The translations under genes were made by a program, and so were the position numbers. The notes beneath the pieces were generated by a model, which worked only from the letters and a program-made list of their open reading frames with translations, had not been told where the DNA came from and made no database searches. DNA of 47,468 nucleotides from positions 1 to 47,468 of the forward strand of contig QCTA01000001.1 of NCBI GenBank assembly GCA_003211335.1, read 5' to 3'. Below, piece after piece: positions 27,650 through 34,946 of the stretch (positions are counted from its first letter, which is position 1; each line of letters begins with the position of its first letter). Origin of the DNA: Prochlorococcus sp. AG-670-O11. GTDB lineage: Bacteria; Cyanobacteriota; Cyanobacteriia; PCC-6307; Cyanobiaceae.

Positions 27650-28036
27650 ATGGATAAACCCAAAAACAAAAACTTCGCTAATACAGCTTCAAGAATCTCT
27701 GCAATTGCTAGTTCTGTAATGGATTTGCATGTAAGAATAGCACTTCAAGAAGTTGATAGAGAAAAAAGAAGATTAATAAGCGGGGTAATATTTATTGCTA
27801 TCGGTGGATTATTATTATTATTAGTTTTAATTTGTATTCACATTATTTCTTATCTAACTCTTAGTAAGTTTAATAATTGGTCTACGGAATATAATTTACT
27901 TTTAATAATATTTGTTGATTTATTTCTTGCAGGATTAAGCTTAAAGTTTGGCGGAAAACTAGCTAAAGGACCTTATCTGCCCCAAACATTAGAGGGTTTA
28001 GGTAAAACAACAAAAGCAGTATTAGGTAAAAAATAA
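27650..28036 (+). CDS. YqjE/holin-superfamily III-like (DUF1469) membrane protein
   Basis: 128 residues with two strong membrane helices (about 47-68 and 84-102) linked by a short polar loop, an amphipathic N-terminal half ending in VDREKRRLISGVIF, and a C-terminal TLEGLGKTTKAVLGKK. This is the Phage_holin_3_6/DUF1469 pattern. Despite the holin name such proteins are chromosomal and not tied to lysis. Starts immediately after the YqjD-like stop codon. Convergent with the RlmL-like gene, one base apart. Confidence 0.7.
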   Translation: MDKPKNKNFANTASRISAIASSVMDLHVRIALQEVDREKRRLISGVIFIAIGGLLLLLVLICIHIISYLTLSKFNNWSTEYNLLLIIFVDLFLAGLSLKFGGKLAKGPYLPQTLEGLGKTTKAVLGKK

Positions 28037-28037
28037 A

Positions 28038-29162
28038 CTATCTTATTAAATATTTAATCCATCTACAATCAATACCTCCATTACTCACTGGTATTTTCAA
28101 AGAAGATTTCATTTTTAGATATCTTGTAAGCTTTGGATTCCCACTTAATAGCCAGAATTCCCAACCAGAAAAATTTGTCTTTAAAAAGTCGCCAATATCC
28201 TCATATAAATTAATTAATTCATTTTCATCACCTAGTTTTTTTCCATAAGGCGGGTTACATAAAACTAATCCTTCTGGGAACTTAAATTGAATTTTTTTAA
28301 AATCATTATTTTGTAATTCAATATGATTTTCAAGTCCTGCTAATGATATATTGAGTTTTGCTTGATCAAAAACATCTTTATTAATCTCACAACCAATAAT
28401 TTTTGATAATTTTTTATAGGTAATAACTTTTCTCTGAGCCTTATTTTTCTCATCCAGAAAAATATCTTTATTAAAATCGAGCCAATTTTCAAAAAGATAA
28501 AATTGTTGAGGTTTGAGTGGAACTTTAAGAATTTGATTAATAGCCTCTATTACAAACGTGCCTGAACCGCACATAAGGTCAATCAAAGGTTTAGTTCCAT
28601 TCCATTCTGTCATCTTTAATAATCCAGAAGCCAAATTTTCTTTAAGTGGAGCATTACCAATTGCAGGTCTATAGCCTCTTTTATGAAGACTTTCAAAACT
28701 ACTCTGCAGGCTAAGAACCCCTCGATCGTTATTTAGATGTAAATGAATTATCAAATCAGGATTATCTAAAGAAATATTTGATCTCTTATTCCAAACAGAT
28801 TGTTGAAGATCAGTTATTGCATTTTTCACCTCGAGAGCAGTGAAATGAGAATGACTTAGAGATGAAGTTCTGCCAGTCACTTGAACATTAAATGTCATTT
28901 CAGCAGGTAACCACTTCAACCAATCAAATGAATCTCTAACTCCCTCATATAAAGAAAGCCTGTCATAGCATACAAAACGTGCAACCTCTCTATAGAAACG
29001 AAAAGCAAGTCTTGAAAAAAAATGAATTCTATAAAAAGTAGCATGATCACAGTCAAAAGAAACTGATCTTTTATAGGTATCAATATTAAATCCACCCAAA
29101 TCAACAATTTCACTTGCTAAATGTTGTTCTAAACCTTCAGGAGATGATGCAATTACATTCAT
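28038..29162 (-). CDS. RlmL/YpsC-like THUMP-domain RNA (guanine-N2) methyltransferase
   Basis: 374 residues. N-terminal ferredoxin-like and THUMP part (about 1-155; contains SPEGLEQHLASEIVDLGG and TGRTSSLSHSHFTALEVKNAI) and a Rossmann methyltransferase with RGYRPAIGNAPLKENLASGLL, SAM motif DLMCGSGTFVIEAI and catalytic LCNPPYGKKLG. Relatives methylate 23S rRNA at G2445 (RlmL N-terminal half) or a similar site. Older annotations call this an adenine-specific DNA methylase, but THUMP points to RNA. Its start is about 130 bases from the tmRNA gene, which is divergent. Confidence 0.88.
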   Translation of the reverse strand: MNVIASSPEGLEQHLASEIVDLGGFNIDTYKRSVSFDCDHATFYRIHFFSRLAFRFYREVARFVCYDRLSLYEGVRDSFDWLKWLPAEMTFNVQVTGRTSSLSHSHFTALEVKNAITDLQQSVWNKRSNISLDNPDLIIHLHLNNDRGVLSLQSSFESLHKRGYRPAIGNAPLKENLASGLLKMTEWNGTKPLIDLMCGSGTFVIEAINQILKVPLKPQQFYLFENWLDFNKDIFLDEKNKAQRKVITYKKLSKIIGCEINKDVFDQAKLNISLAGLENHIELQNNDFKKIQFKFPEGLVLCNPPYGKKLGDENELINLYEDIGDFLKTNFSGWEFWLLSGNPKLTRYLKMKSSLKIPVSNGGIDCRWIKYLIR

Positions 29163-29227
29163 ATATATTTAAAAAATTAATGAAATAACTATTCAATACT
29201 CATTTTGCCTGCCAGAATATAAATGTC

Positions 29228-29490
29228 CAATTGGACTAGGTGATCTCAACCGATGTTTCGGACAGCGGTTCGATTCCGCTCAACTCCACTCCTTTTGGGG
29301 TTGTAATGGTTTCGACGGGGCGTAAGGAAGATGACTGAAGCCTGCTCGGTAAGAGCAAAAACACAAACGCTAACAAAATCGTTAGTTTCTCCCGTCAAAC
29401 AGCACCAGTTGCTGCTTGATATCAAAGGAGATGGGGTGATATCAGCCTTATCAACCAAATGATCCAAGGAGCCTGGAAGGGCTCCACCAC
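29228..29490 (+). ncRNA. ssrA: tmRNA, two-piece circularly permuted form
   Basis: The acceptor piece comes first: T arm AGCGG-TTCGATT-CCGCT (29264-29280), then CAACTCC (29281-29287) and discriminator A. After only 8 bases (29289-29296) comes the 5' end of the coding piece, GGGGTTG (29297-29303), which pairs over 7 positions (one G-U) with CAACTCC, followed by the conserved TAATGGTTTCGAC. The tag frame runs 29369-29419 and reads ANKIVSFSRQTAPVAA then TGA. A GGAGCC/GGCTCC hairpin lies at 29468-29485. tmRNA with SmpB frees stalled ribosomes and tags the product for proteolysis. Outer ends are approximate. Confidence 0.93.
29369..29419 (+). other. tmRNA proteolysis tag reading frame
   Basis: Sixteen codons plus TGA inside the tmRNA coding piece: GCT (Ala) is the resume codon and the product ends PVAA, a hydrophobic ending suited to ClpXP-type proteases. 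This tag matches the one I recall for Prochlorococcus tmRNA. Confidence 0.92.
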
Positions 29491-29580
29491 TTTAAATTGA
29501 TCAGAATATGGTATTCGATAATTTGTTAATTTGTAAAATTTACTTCAACAGAATGTATTAGAAATTATTTTTTGAATTTT

Positions 29581-29661
29581 ATGGGTACAAATACTGAGAA
29601 GATTAGAAAAAAATATTTTAAAGTATTAAAAATTCTCAATACAGATGAGCACAAAAAATAA
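29581..29661 (+). CDS. Very short possible ORF (26 aa)
   Basis: ATG at 29581 to TAA at 29661: MGTNTEKIRKKYFKVLKIL then NTDEHKK. Lys-rich and helical-looking, no family recognised. It overlaps the start of the next small frame by 17 bases in another frame. In DNA this AT-rich a frame of this size is often chance. Confidence 0.2.
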   Translation: MGTNTEKIRKKYFKVLKILNTDEHKK

Positions 29662-29779
29662 CATTAATGACTTATTAATAAACTTAAAACCTAAAGTTTT
29701 AAGATTTACAGGTTCAAACTTTCCGACAGAACTTTGGAGCAATAATCAAATAAAAAATCATAAAAAAATATCTGCATAA
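29645..29779 (+). CDS. Possible small protein (44 aa)
   Basis: ATG at 29645 to TAA at 29779. The product begins MSTKNNINDLLINLKPKVLR and continues with FTGSNFPTELWSNNQIKNHK. It is the longest + strand frame in the roughly 300 bases between the tmRNA and the convergent aldo/keto reductase gene. The middle LRFTGSNFPTELWSN is not of the low-complexity Lys/Asn type expected from random AT-rich sequence, which slightly favours a real gene. No membrane helix and no family recognised. Confidence 0.4.
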   Translation: MSTKNNINDLLINLKPKVLRFTGSNFPTELWSNNQIKNHKKISA

Positions 29780-29797
29780 AATTTATTTTATTCTCTT

Positions 29798-30760
29798 TTA
29801 CAAGCTTGTAAAAGGATTACTTGGCATCTTTTTCAAACACTTTTGAGAAGCTTCTTGAAGCATTCCAAATTCTTTTTGATTTAAGTTCCATTTAAAAACA
29901 TTCGATATATCGATAACTTGAGACCTTTTTCTCATTCCTACAAGAGGTATGGCTCCCTGATAACAACACCAATTGATTGCTACTTGAGCTTGTGAAACTG
30001 ATCTTGAAACAGCAATCTGTTTAAGGCATCTTCTTAATTCAATACTTGATTTTTTATAGTTTTTAAAAATTAAACTACGTAGAAAAGAATTTTGCTTGAC
30101 TTCATCTTTTTCAGGATCTATACATAGTATTCCAAAAGATAAAGGACTATAGGCTAAAAAATCAATATCATTATTTTCACAAATTTTCTTTACATTGTTA
30201 TGTTTTAAGAAATCTGGAGATAATAAAGAAAACTGAATTTGAACACTTTTAACTTTCTTATCTCTTTTTGATAAGTATTGAATTATCTTCTTTAGTCTTT
30301 GGGGTCCAATATTTGATAAACCAATTTGAAAATTAAAACCTTGATCAATTAAATCGCAAAGATTATTTAATAATTGTAATTCTTGCCAAGGATTATATTT
30401 TGCAGTTGACCAATGTATTTGCACTATATCTAATTTATTATTTAATCTTTCTAAACTTTTGAGAAAAGGTTTGGTAAAGCCTTTATTCCCCACTCTCCAC
30501 GGATAAGGAGCAAGCTTTGTTGCTACTTGAATTCGTTTTTTTTGAACAGTAGGAGTATCAAGTAAAAATTTCCCTAAAAGTTCTTCACTTCTTCCATTAA
30601 ATTTTCCAGTTCCATAAGAATCTGCACTATCAATTAAGTTAAAACCTCTTTTTAACGCTTCTTTGTAAGTCTCACGTAAATCATCATCATTACTAATTTG
30701 ATAGTCCCAAAAAAGTTGATTTCCCCAAGACCATGTTCCCAATCCAATTCTTTTTTTCAA
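29798..30760 (-). CDS. Aldo/keto reductase
   Basis: 320 residues, usual length for the NADPH-dependent TIM-barrel AKR family. Begins KKRIGLGTWSWGNQLFWDY; catalytic region FNLIDSADSYGTGKFNGRSEELLG holds the family Asp and Tyr; the lysine region is KKRIQVATKLAP, the substrate histidine is in LDIVQIHW, and the NADPH-binding end includes AINWCCYQGAIPLVGMRKRSQV. Cyanobacterial relatives are annotated as general oxidoreductases; the substrate is not known. Divergent from the ParA gene with 151 bases between starts. Confidence 0.92.
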   Translation of the reverse strand: MKKRIGLGTWSWGNQLFWDYQISNDDDLRETYKEALKRGFNLIDSADSYGTGKFNGRSEELLGKFLLDTPTVQKKRIQVATKLAPYPWRVGNKGFTKPFLKSLERLNNKLDIVQIHWSTAKYNPWQELQLLNNLCDLIDQGFNFQIGLSNIGPQRLKKIIQYLSKRDKKVKSVQIQFSLLSPDFLKHNNVKKICENNDIDFLAYSPLSFGILCIDPEKDEVKQNSFLRSLIFKNYKKSSIELRRCLKQIAVSRSVSQAQVAINWCCYQGAIPLVGMRKRSQVIDISNVFKWNLNQKEFGMLQEASQKCLKKMPSNPFTSL

Positions 30761-30911
30761 TTACTGTTTTTTCAACATACTTCTAAGATTACTCGAAACT
30801 ATATGTTTCACAAAAGAGTATTTAAGAAATATAAGTTTTAAAACTTTTCAAATAATTACCTATTGACATTAAGAAATTATTCTCCAAAGTAAGGAAAATA
30901 TTAGTAAAAAA

Positions 30912-31583
30912 TTGTTTATTACTGTTTGCGGTCAAAAAGGAGGTGTTGCTAAAACTTGTACAAGTATTCACCTTGCAAGTGTATGGCATTCTGAAGGTAA
31001 AAAGGTATGTATAGTTGATGCTGACAAAAACAGATCCGCATTAGCATACTCATCCAGAGGAAACCTTCCATTTCCCGTTTTTCCAGTTAATTCGGCCGCA
31101 AAAGCCTCCAGATCTTCAGAAATTGTTATTACTGATGGGCAAGCAAGCAGTGATACAGAAGAGCTTAAGCATCTTGCATACGGATCAGATTTAGTAATTC
31201 TGCCCACAACGGCAAAGGCAAGATCTGTTGAATTAACTGTTGAATTAGCCAGCTTATTAAATACTTTAAAAGTTAACCATGCAGTCGTAATTGTAAAAGT
31301 AGATTTTAGACAACAAAAAGCAGCACAACAAGCTAAGGCTGCGTTAGAAAATTTCGGTTTACACGTTTTTAATACATTTATTCCTTTGCTTTCAGCCTTT
31401 GATAAAGCAGAAGCATCTGGAAACGCAGTATGTGAAGCAGTAGACGATTTAGGAAGATCAGATCCTCGTCGAATGACGGGCTGGTCTGCCTACTGTTCTA
31501 TTGCATCTCAAATTCCATGCCTGATTTCGAAGCACTCATCCGACACCAACAACTTAAACAACCATCAACAAATCAGCGCCTAA
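30912..31583 (+). CDS. Orphan ParA/MinD-type ATPase
   Basis: 223 residues, TTG start at 30912 with AAGGA at 30891-30895 upstream (rather far from the start). The deviant Walker A is QKGGVAKTCTS, which keeps the signature lysine; Walker A' is VDADKNRSA and Walker B-like VITDGQAS; then DLVILPTTAKARSVELTVEL. ParA ATPases form DNA- or membrane-bound gradients that position plasmids, chromosome origins or protein machines. No parB-like gene is in the window, so this is an orphan. A small membrane-protein frame overlaps its 3' end by 67 bases. Could instead position another cargo; function not visible. Confidence 0.88.
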   Translation: MFITVCGQKGGVAKTCTSIHLASVWHSEGKKVCIVDADKNRSALAYSSRGNLPFPVFPVNSAAKASRSSEIVITDGQASSDTEELKHLAYGSDLVILPTTAKARSVELTVELASLLNTLKVNHAVVIVKVDFRQQKAAQQAKAALENFGLHVFNTFIPLLSAFDKAEASGNAVCEAVDDLGRSDPRRMTGWSAYCSIASQIPCLISKHSSDTNNLNNHQQISA

Positions 31584-31759
31584 AAGTAGTTGATTCTCCT
31601 GATTTTGAAATAGAAAATAGAGAAAACTCACAAATCATTCAACCCAAGATATTTAATTATTTTATTGGAAGTTTTATTGGTTCTGTAATAGGAACTATTT
31701 CAATACTCTTTCTTTATATAAATGAATATTTACCAATTGAGCTGCTTAAAATTAAGTAG
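31517..31759 (+). CDS. Small membrane protein (80 aa) overlapping the ParA gene
   Basis: ATG at 31517, inside the last 67 bases of the ParA gene in another frame, to TAG at 31759. Polar N-terminal 40 residues (PDFEALIRHQQLKQPSTNQR, then KVVDSPDFEIENREN) and one C-terminal membrane helix (about 46-67: YFIGSFIGSVIGTISILFL) followed by a short tail. The soluble-tail/anchor layout and the overlap suggest translation coupled to ParA. No family recognised. The alternative is a start downstream of the ParA stop, but no in-frame ATG is seen there. Confidence 0.6.
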   Translation: MPDFEALIRHQQLKQPSTNQRLKVVDSPDFEIENRENSQIIQPKIFNYFIGSFIGSVIGTISILFLYINEYLPIELLKIK

Positions 31760-31766
31760 TGTATTC
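31752..31766. repeat. 15-bp direct repeat, copy A
   Basis: TTAAGTAGTGTATTC, identical to the sequence at 33016-33030. This copy covers the stop codon of the 80-residue membrane protein gene; the other is the last coding bases and stop of argJ. The pair brackets the intergenic repeats and the lone methyltransferase gene. Confidence 0.7.
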
Positions 31767-31830
31767 ACTATTGATGCCAACATAACTCCAAATCCATTGC
31801 TATCACTAGCATCAATACTCCAGAATTGTT

Positions 31831-31846
31831 GTTATAAAGGTGTTAT
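31831..31846 (+). repeat. 16-mer repeat copy 1 (GTTATAAAGGTGTTAT)
   Basis: Differs by one base from GTTATAAAAGTGTTAT at 31893-31908, 62 bases away. Both contain two GTTAT half-sites 11 bases apart, roughly one helical turn. Confidence 0.7.
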
Positions 31847-31889
31847 GAAGGTTCAGTCACATAACAAAACACACTGATATGACTAGAGT

Positions 31890-31914
31890 GGTGTTATAAA
31901 AGTGTTATAACACC
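31890..31914. promoter_or_regulatory. Inverted repeat with perfect 12-bp palindrome, operator- or terminator-like
   Basis: GGTGTTATAA and TTATAACACC form a perfect 10-bp inverted repeat with a 5-base spacer; the 3' half also holds the self-complementary 12-mer GTGTTATAACAC (31902-31913). No T-run follows on the + strand (CTCTTGA), which argues against an intrinsic terminator and for a protein-binding site. It could serve the ParA gene region or the convergent methyltransferase; which is not known. Confidence 0.5.
31893..31908 (+). repeat. 16-mer repeat copy 2 (GTTATAAAAGTGTTAT)
   Basis: Second copy of the 16-mer, part of the larger inverted repeat GGTGTTATAA (31890-31899) / TTATAACACC (31905-31914). 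Confidence 0.7.
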
Positions 31915-32036
31915 TCTTGAGTTAGTGACATTGAGTGCGATAAATCAAACAGAAAAAAATATAAAAAACTATTCGGAAGTTAATACACCGAAATAGGCCA
32001 AGCAGAAGTCAAAACAACTTTTAATTAAACCTAAGA

Positions 32037-32867
32037 TTATTTCTTAGAAAATTCTAATTTCATATAAGGTATAACATTTGGAAAAAGTTTAAAAATATTC
32101 AATATCCCTAAACCTTTAAGGAAAATTGCAATTGCACCTACTATTTTCTGCCTTTTTCTGAATTCTCTATCATTGGTGATTCTTTCAACCAAAAAATCTA
32201 AGATTGATAAATCATCATAAATTTTTAGATTTTTGGTATGAATTGAATCTTTAATATGATTAAAAACCTCTCGTTTTTTTACAAAATTAAGTGATTTCCA
32301 TAAGCCGATACATTCATTTTTCTTTTCGTAACTTCTAATATATTTTTGAAAAATAAAGGATGTTATCCCTTTATTAAATAAAATAGGAACTCTAAAATGA
32401 CTTTCATATGGAAAACAATAATTTGGGCATAAGACTATAATTTTTCCATCTTGTGCTAATAAACAACTAATCTCGTCTAAAAAGTTGCGCCAATCATAAA
32501 GATGTTCAAAAACATTGACACAAAAAATTAAATCATATTTACGACTAAAGCATAATTCTTCATATCCAATATTTTGAATAGATACTCCATTTTTTTTTGA
32601 TAATGAGTTCAATTTAGTTAGAGAACTGAATCCATCTCCAAAGGGTTCTATCCCTTCAAAATTTATATCTTTGAAATTTTCTAATAATAAATTTAGCAGT
32701 ATGCCACTACCACAACCAATTTCTAAAACATTATCATTTTTTTTAAGTTTTTTACAAAATTCTTTTATATGAAAAAAACCAAATAATGCTTCATTTACCC
32801 ACATATCACTATCTTTTAGATTAAAAGAGCGTATTTTCCTTAAAAAAATAGATGAATCTTCTTTCAT
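32037..32867 (-). CDS. SAM-dependent methyltransferase, class I, likely accessory
   Basis: 276 residues. Rossmann SAM motif NVLEIGCGSGILLNLLLENF with the acidic strand GIEPFGDGF, then YDLIFCVNVFEHLYDWRNFLDEI typical of UbiG/Methyltransf_11-type enzymes, and IIVLCPNYCFPYESHFRVP. The C-terminal 90 residues are basic and have a hydrophobic stretch. The substrate is unknown; similar genes occur in surface-sugar clusters. It stands alone between the ParA region and argJ, has an unusually large intergenic region on one side, and is bracketed by the 15-bp direct repeat, so it may have been acquired. Confidence 0.8.
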   Translation of the reverse strand: MKEDSSIFLRKIRSFNLKDSDMWVNEALFGFFHIKEFCKKLKKNDNVLEIGCGSGILLNLLLENFKDINFEGIEPFGDGFSSLTKLNSLSKKNGVSIQNIGYEELCFSRKYDLIFCVNVFEHLYDWRNFLDEISCLLAQDGKIIVLCPNYCFPYESHFRVPILFNKGITSFIFQKYIRSYEKKNECIGLWKSLNFVKKREVFNHIKDSIHTKNLKIYDDLSILDFLVERITNDREFRKRQKIVGAIAIFLKGLGILNIFKLFPNVIPYMKLEFSKK

Positions 32868-33015
32868 GTAAATTGTTTAATAAAAATTTTCTTGATAATT
32901 TGCAGTTTACTAAATCATAATCTTTACGAAGATTTCAAATGGAAATCTAGTGTTACATTGGAGTTATATTGATTTTATTATCCTTGTAATCTATTGCTAT
33001 GAATTTAGTTTGGGG

Positions 33016-33030
33016 TTAAGTAGTGTATTC
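33016..33030. repeat. 15-bp direct repeat, copy B at the argJ 3' end
   Basis: TTAAGTAGTGTATTC on the + strand; on the minus strand it reads as the last codons of argJ (E-Y-T-T-stop). Identical to 31752-31766, 1264 bases away. Confidence 0.7.
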
Positions 33031-34254
33031 CGAGTTAATTTCAACGTACTTTTTAGACAAATCACAACCCCAAGCAGTTCCTTTTTCTGTACCAGAATTA
33101 AGATTAAGAGCTATCGATACTATATCCTCAACTAAATATTTACCATTCATTTTTGTACGCATGTAATTGGCAACTTTGTTGGCATCATATTTATTTAACT
33201 TACCCTTTTTTAAAATCTGAAAGTCTCCAATATATAAATCAACGACATCTAATTTAAAATCAATTCCAGAGTTACCTGCAGCTGAAATAATTCTGCCCCA
33301 ATTCGGATCACAACCATGAATTGCAGTTTTTACAAGTGAAGAATTACATATAGATCTTGCCATCTTAATGGCATCTGAATTATTCTTTGCTCCCTCAACC
33401 AGAACCTCTAACAAACAATTTGCGCCTTCTCCATCTCTAGCGATATGTTTTGCCAAGCTTTGGCATACAATATCAATTCCTAATTGAATCTTTGATAAAA
33501 ATTTCTTATCAATTTTTTTTCCTGAATTTATTCCTATAAAGGCATCATTCGTACTTGTTTCCCCATCTACTGAAATAGCATTAAAAGATTTTTTAACAGC
33601 AATAGAAATCATCTTGTCCCAATCTTCTTTACCAACACCAACATCACATGTAAGAAAGGCTAACATTGTGGCCATATTTGGATAAATCATTCCTGATCCT
33701 TTTGCGAAACCAGATATCTTTACCTTTCTGCCTTCAATAAATGTTTCTATAGTTATTTTTTTGTCCACTAAATCAGTGGTTAGAATAGCTTCTGCAGCAT
33801 TCTGTAAACTATTTGTTTTTAACTCCTTGACTAAATTAGGTAAGTTATCAATTAAATTTTTTATTTGAATGGGTATACCAATTACACCAGTTGAACACAT
33901 TAAAACTTCTTCTTCATTTATTCCTAATAATTGTGAGACCTTCTTCGTAGCAATCAAAGTATGTTGTATGCCAAAATCTCCTGTACATGCATTTGCTTGT
34001 CCGGAATTTATTAATATTGCTCTTATAAGACCTGAAGACTTTTTAATCCTTTGTTCACAAATATCTACACAAGAAGCTCGGACTCTTGATTTTGTAAAAA
34101 GACCACTACAAATGCTATCTTCTGGGGCTAATATTAAAGCCAAGTCTTTCTTCTTAGAATCCTTTAATCCTGCAGAGATACCTGCAAAAGAAAAACCATC
34201 GGGTGTTTCTTCAACATCACTCATCAATGACCAATTAGTCTCAAGCTGGCTCAA
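33016..34254 (-). CDS. argJ: Bifunctional ornithine acetyltransferase / N-acetylglutamate synthase
   Basis: 412 residues. ArgJ transfers the acetyl group from N-acetylornithine to glutamate, closing the cyclic arginine pathway, and can also acetylate glutamate from acetyl-CoA. It is made as a precursor that cleaves itself before the threonine of the ATML motif, seen here in GMIYPNMATMLAF. Other family segments: GFSFAGISAGLK near the start, ILINSGQANACTG, STGVIGIPI, SVDGETSTNDAF, ARDGEGA, and the end GTAWGCDLSKKYVEIN. Convergent context: its 3' end lies beside the bracketed methyltransferase. speA, which uses arginine, is nearby. Confidence 0.96.
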   Translation of the reverse strand: MSQLETNWSLMSDVEETPDGFSFAGISAGLKDSKKKDLALILAPEDSICSGLFTKSRVRASCVDICEQRIKKSSGLIRAILINSGQANACTGDFGIQHTLIATKKVSQLLGINEEEVLMCSTGVIGIPIQIKNLIDNLPNLVKELKTNSLQNAAEAILTTDLVDKKITIETFIEGRKVKISGFAKGSGMIYPNMATMLAFLTCDVGVGKEDWDKMISIAVKKSFNAISVDGETSTNDAFIGINSGKKIDKKFLSKIQLGIDIVCQSLAKHIARDGEGANCLLEVLVEGAKNNSDAIKMARSICNSSLVKTAIHGCDPNWGRIISAAGNSGIDFKLDVVDLYIGDFQILKKGKLNKYDANKVANYMRTKMNGKYLVEDIVSIALNLNSGTEKGTAWGCDLSKKYVEINSEYTT

Positions 34255-34328
34255 TCTTTTTTATAAATTAAACTCATAATAACTATTCTTTCTATTAAAA
34301 CACTGCAATATAGATTCTTATTAAATTT

Positions 34329-34943
34329 ATGAGCATCCAACCAAAATTAAAAAATAAACAACGAAGAATAGGCCTTACTGGAGGTATTGCAAGTGGAAAA
34401 TCTACAATAGCTAATTACATAAAAAAATATAAAAACATTCCAATATTGGATGCAGATCAATATTCAAAAGAACTAATCAAGCCGAAAAGTAATAGCTATA
34501 AGAAAGTTTTAGCTTATTTTGGGCCTCAAATAGTTGATAAGTATTCTTCAGGAAATGAAATAAATAGGGAATTATTAAAAAAAATTATTTTCGAAAATTC
34601 TATACATAGAAAATGGATTCAAAATCTTCTTCATCCATTAATAAAAGAAAAAATGATAGAAAAATGTAATCAATTTGAAAAAAATAAAATTTTACTTTTA
34701 GTTATCCCTTTACTATTTGAAGCAAAATTTACCGATCTTTGTACTGAAATATGGTTAGTAAAATGTCCAAAAGAAATCCAAAAGAAGAGACTCATGAAAA
34801 GAAATAAAATCAGTAAAAATGAGGCTGAGAAAATTATAAATATTCAATTAAGTTTTGAAGATAAATCTAAATTTTCAGATGTTATTTTAGACAATTCAAG
34901 TGATCAGAAGTTATGGATAAATAAAATACAGAAACTTATCTAG
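34329..34943 (+). CDS. coaE: Dephospho-CoA kinase
   Basis: 204 residues. It phosphorylates the 3'-OH of dephospho-CoA, the last step in coenzyme A synthesis. P-loop GLTGGIASGKST (about residues 16-27), DADQYSKELI, HPLIKEKM, LLVIPLLFEAKFTDLC and the lid region CPKEIQKKRLMKRN match the family. ATG at 34329 leaves a short basic leader before the P-loop strand. Divergent from argJ and convergent with gatB (3 bases apart). Confidence 0.95.
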   Translation: MSIQPKLKNKQRRIGLTGGIASGKSTIANYIKKYKNIPILDADQYSKELIKPKSNSYKKVLAYFGPQIVDKYSSGNEINRELLKKIIFENSIHRKWIQNLLHPLIKEKMIEKCNQFEKNKILLLVIPLLFEAKFTDLCTEIWLVKCPKEIQKKRLMKRNKISKNEAEKIINIQLSFEDKSKFSDVILDNSSDQKLWINKIQKLI

Positions 34944-34946
34944 ACA

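Larger units (their letters stand above)
31760..32036. other. 277-base intergenic stretch with repeats and palindrome
   Basis: No gene longer than about 10 codons is seen. It holds the hexamer TGTTAT four times directly and twice inverted between 31830 and 31914, two near-identical 16-mers, and one perfect palindrome (separate entries). The remainder up to the methyltransferase stop is plain AT-rich DNA. Confidence 0.7.

Noticed and set aside
29246..29467. 73-codon minus-strand frame across the tmRNA
   Set aside because: It is antisense to the tmRNA structure and tag frame; composition is set by the RNA, not by a protein.
30863..30868. Perfect TTGACA upstream of the ParA gene as a -35 element
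   Set aside because: No acceptable -10 hexamer 16-18 bases downstream (AAAGTA lies there), so not called as a promoter.
32950..33135. 61-codon plus-strand frame at the argJ 3' end
   Set aside because: More than half lies antisense to conserved argJ coding sequence and the start is not ATG; no independent support.
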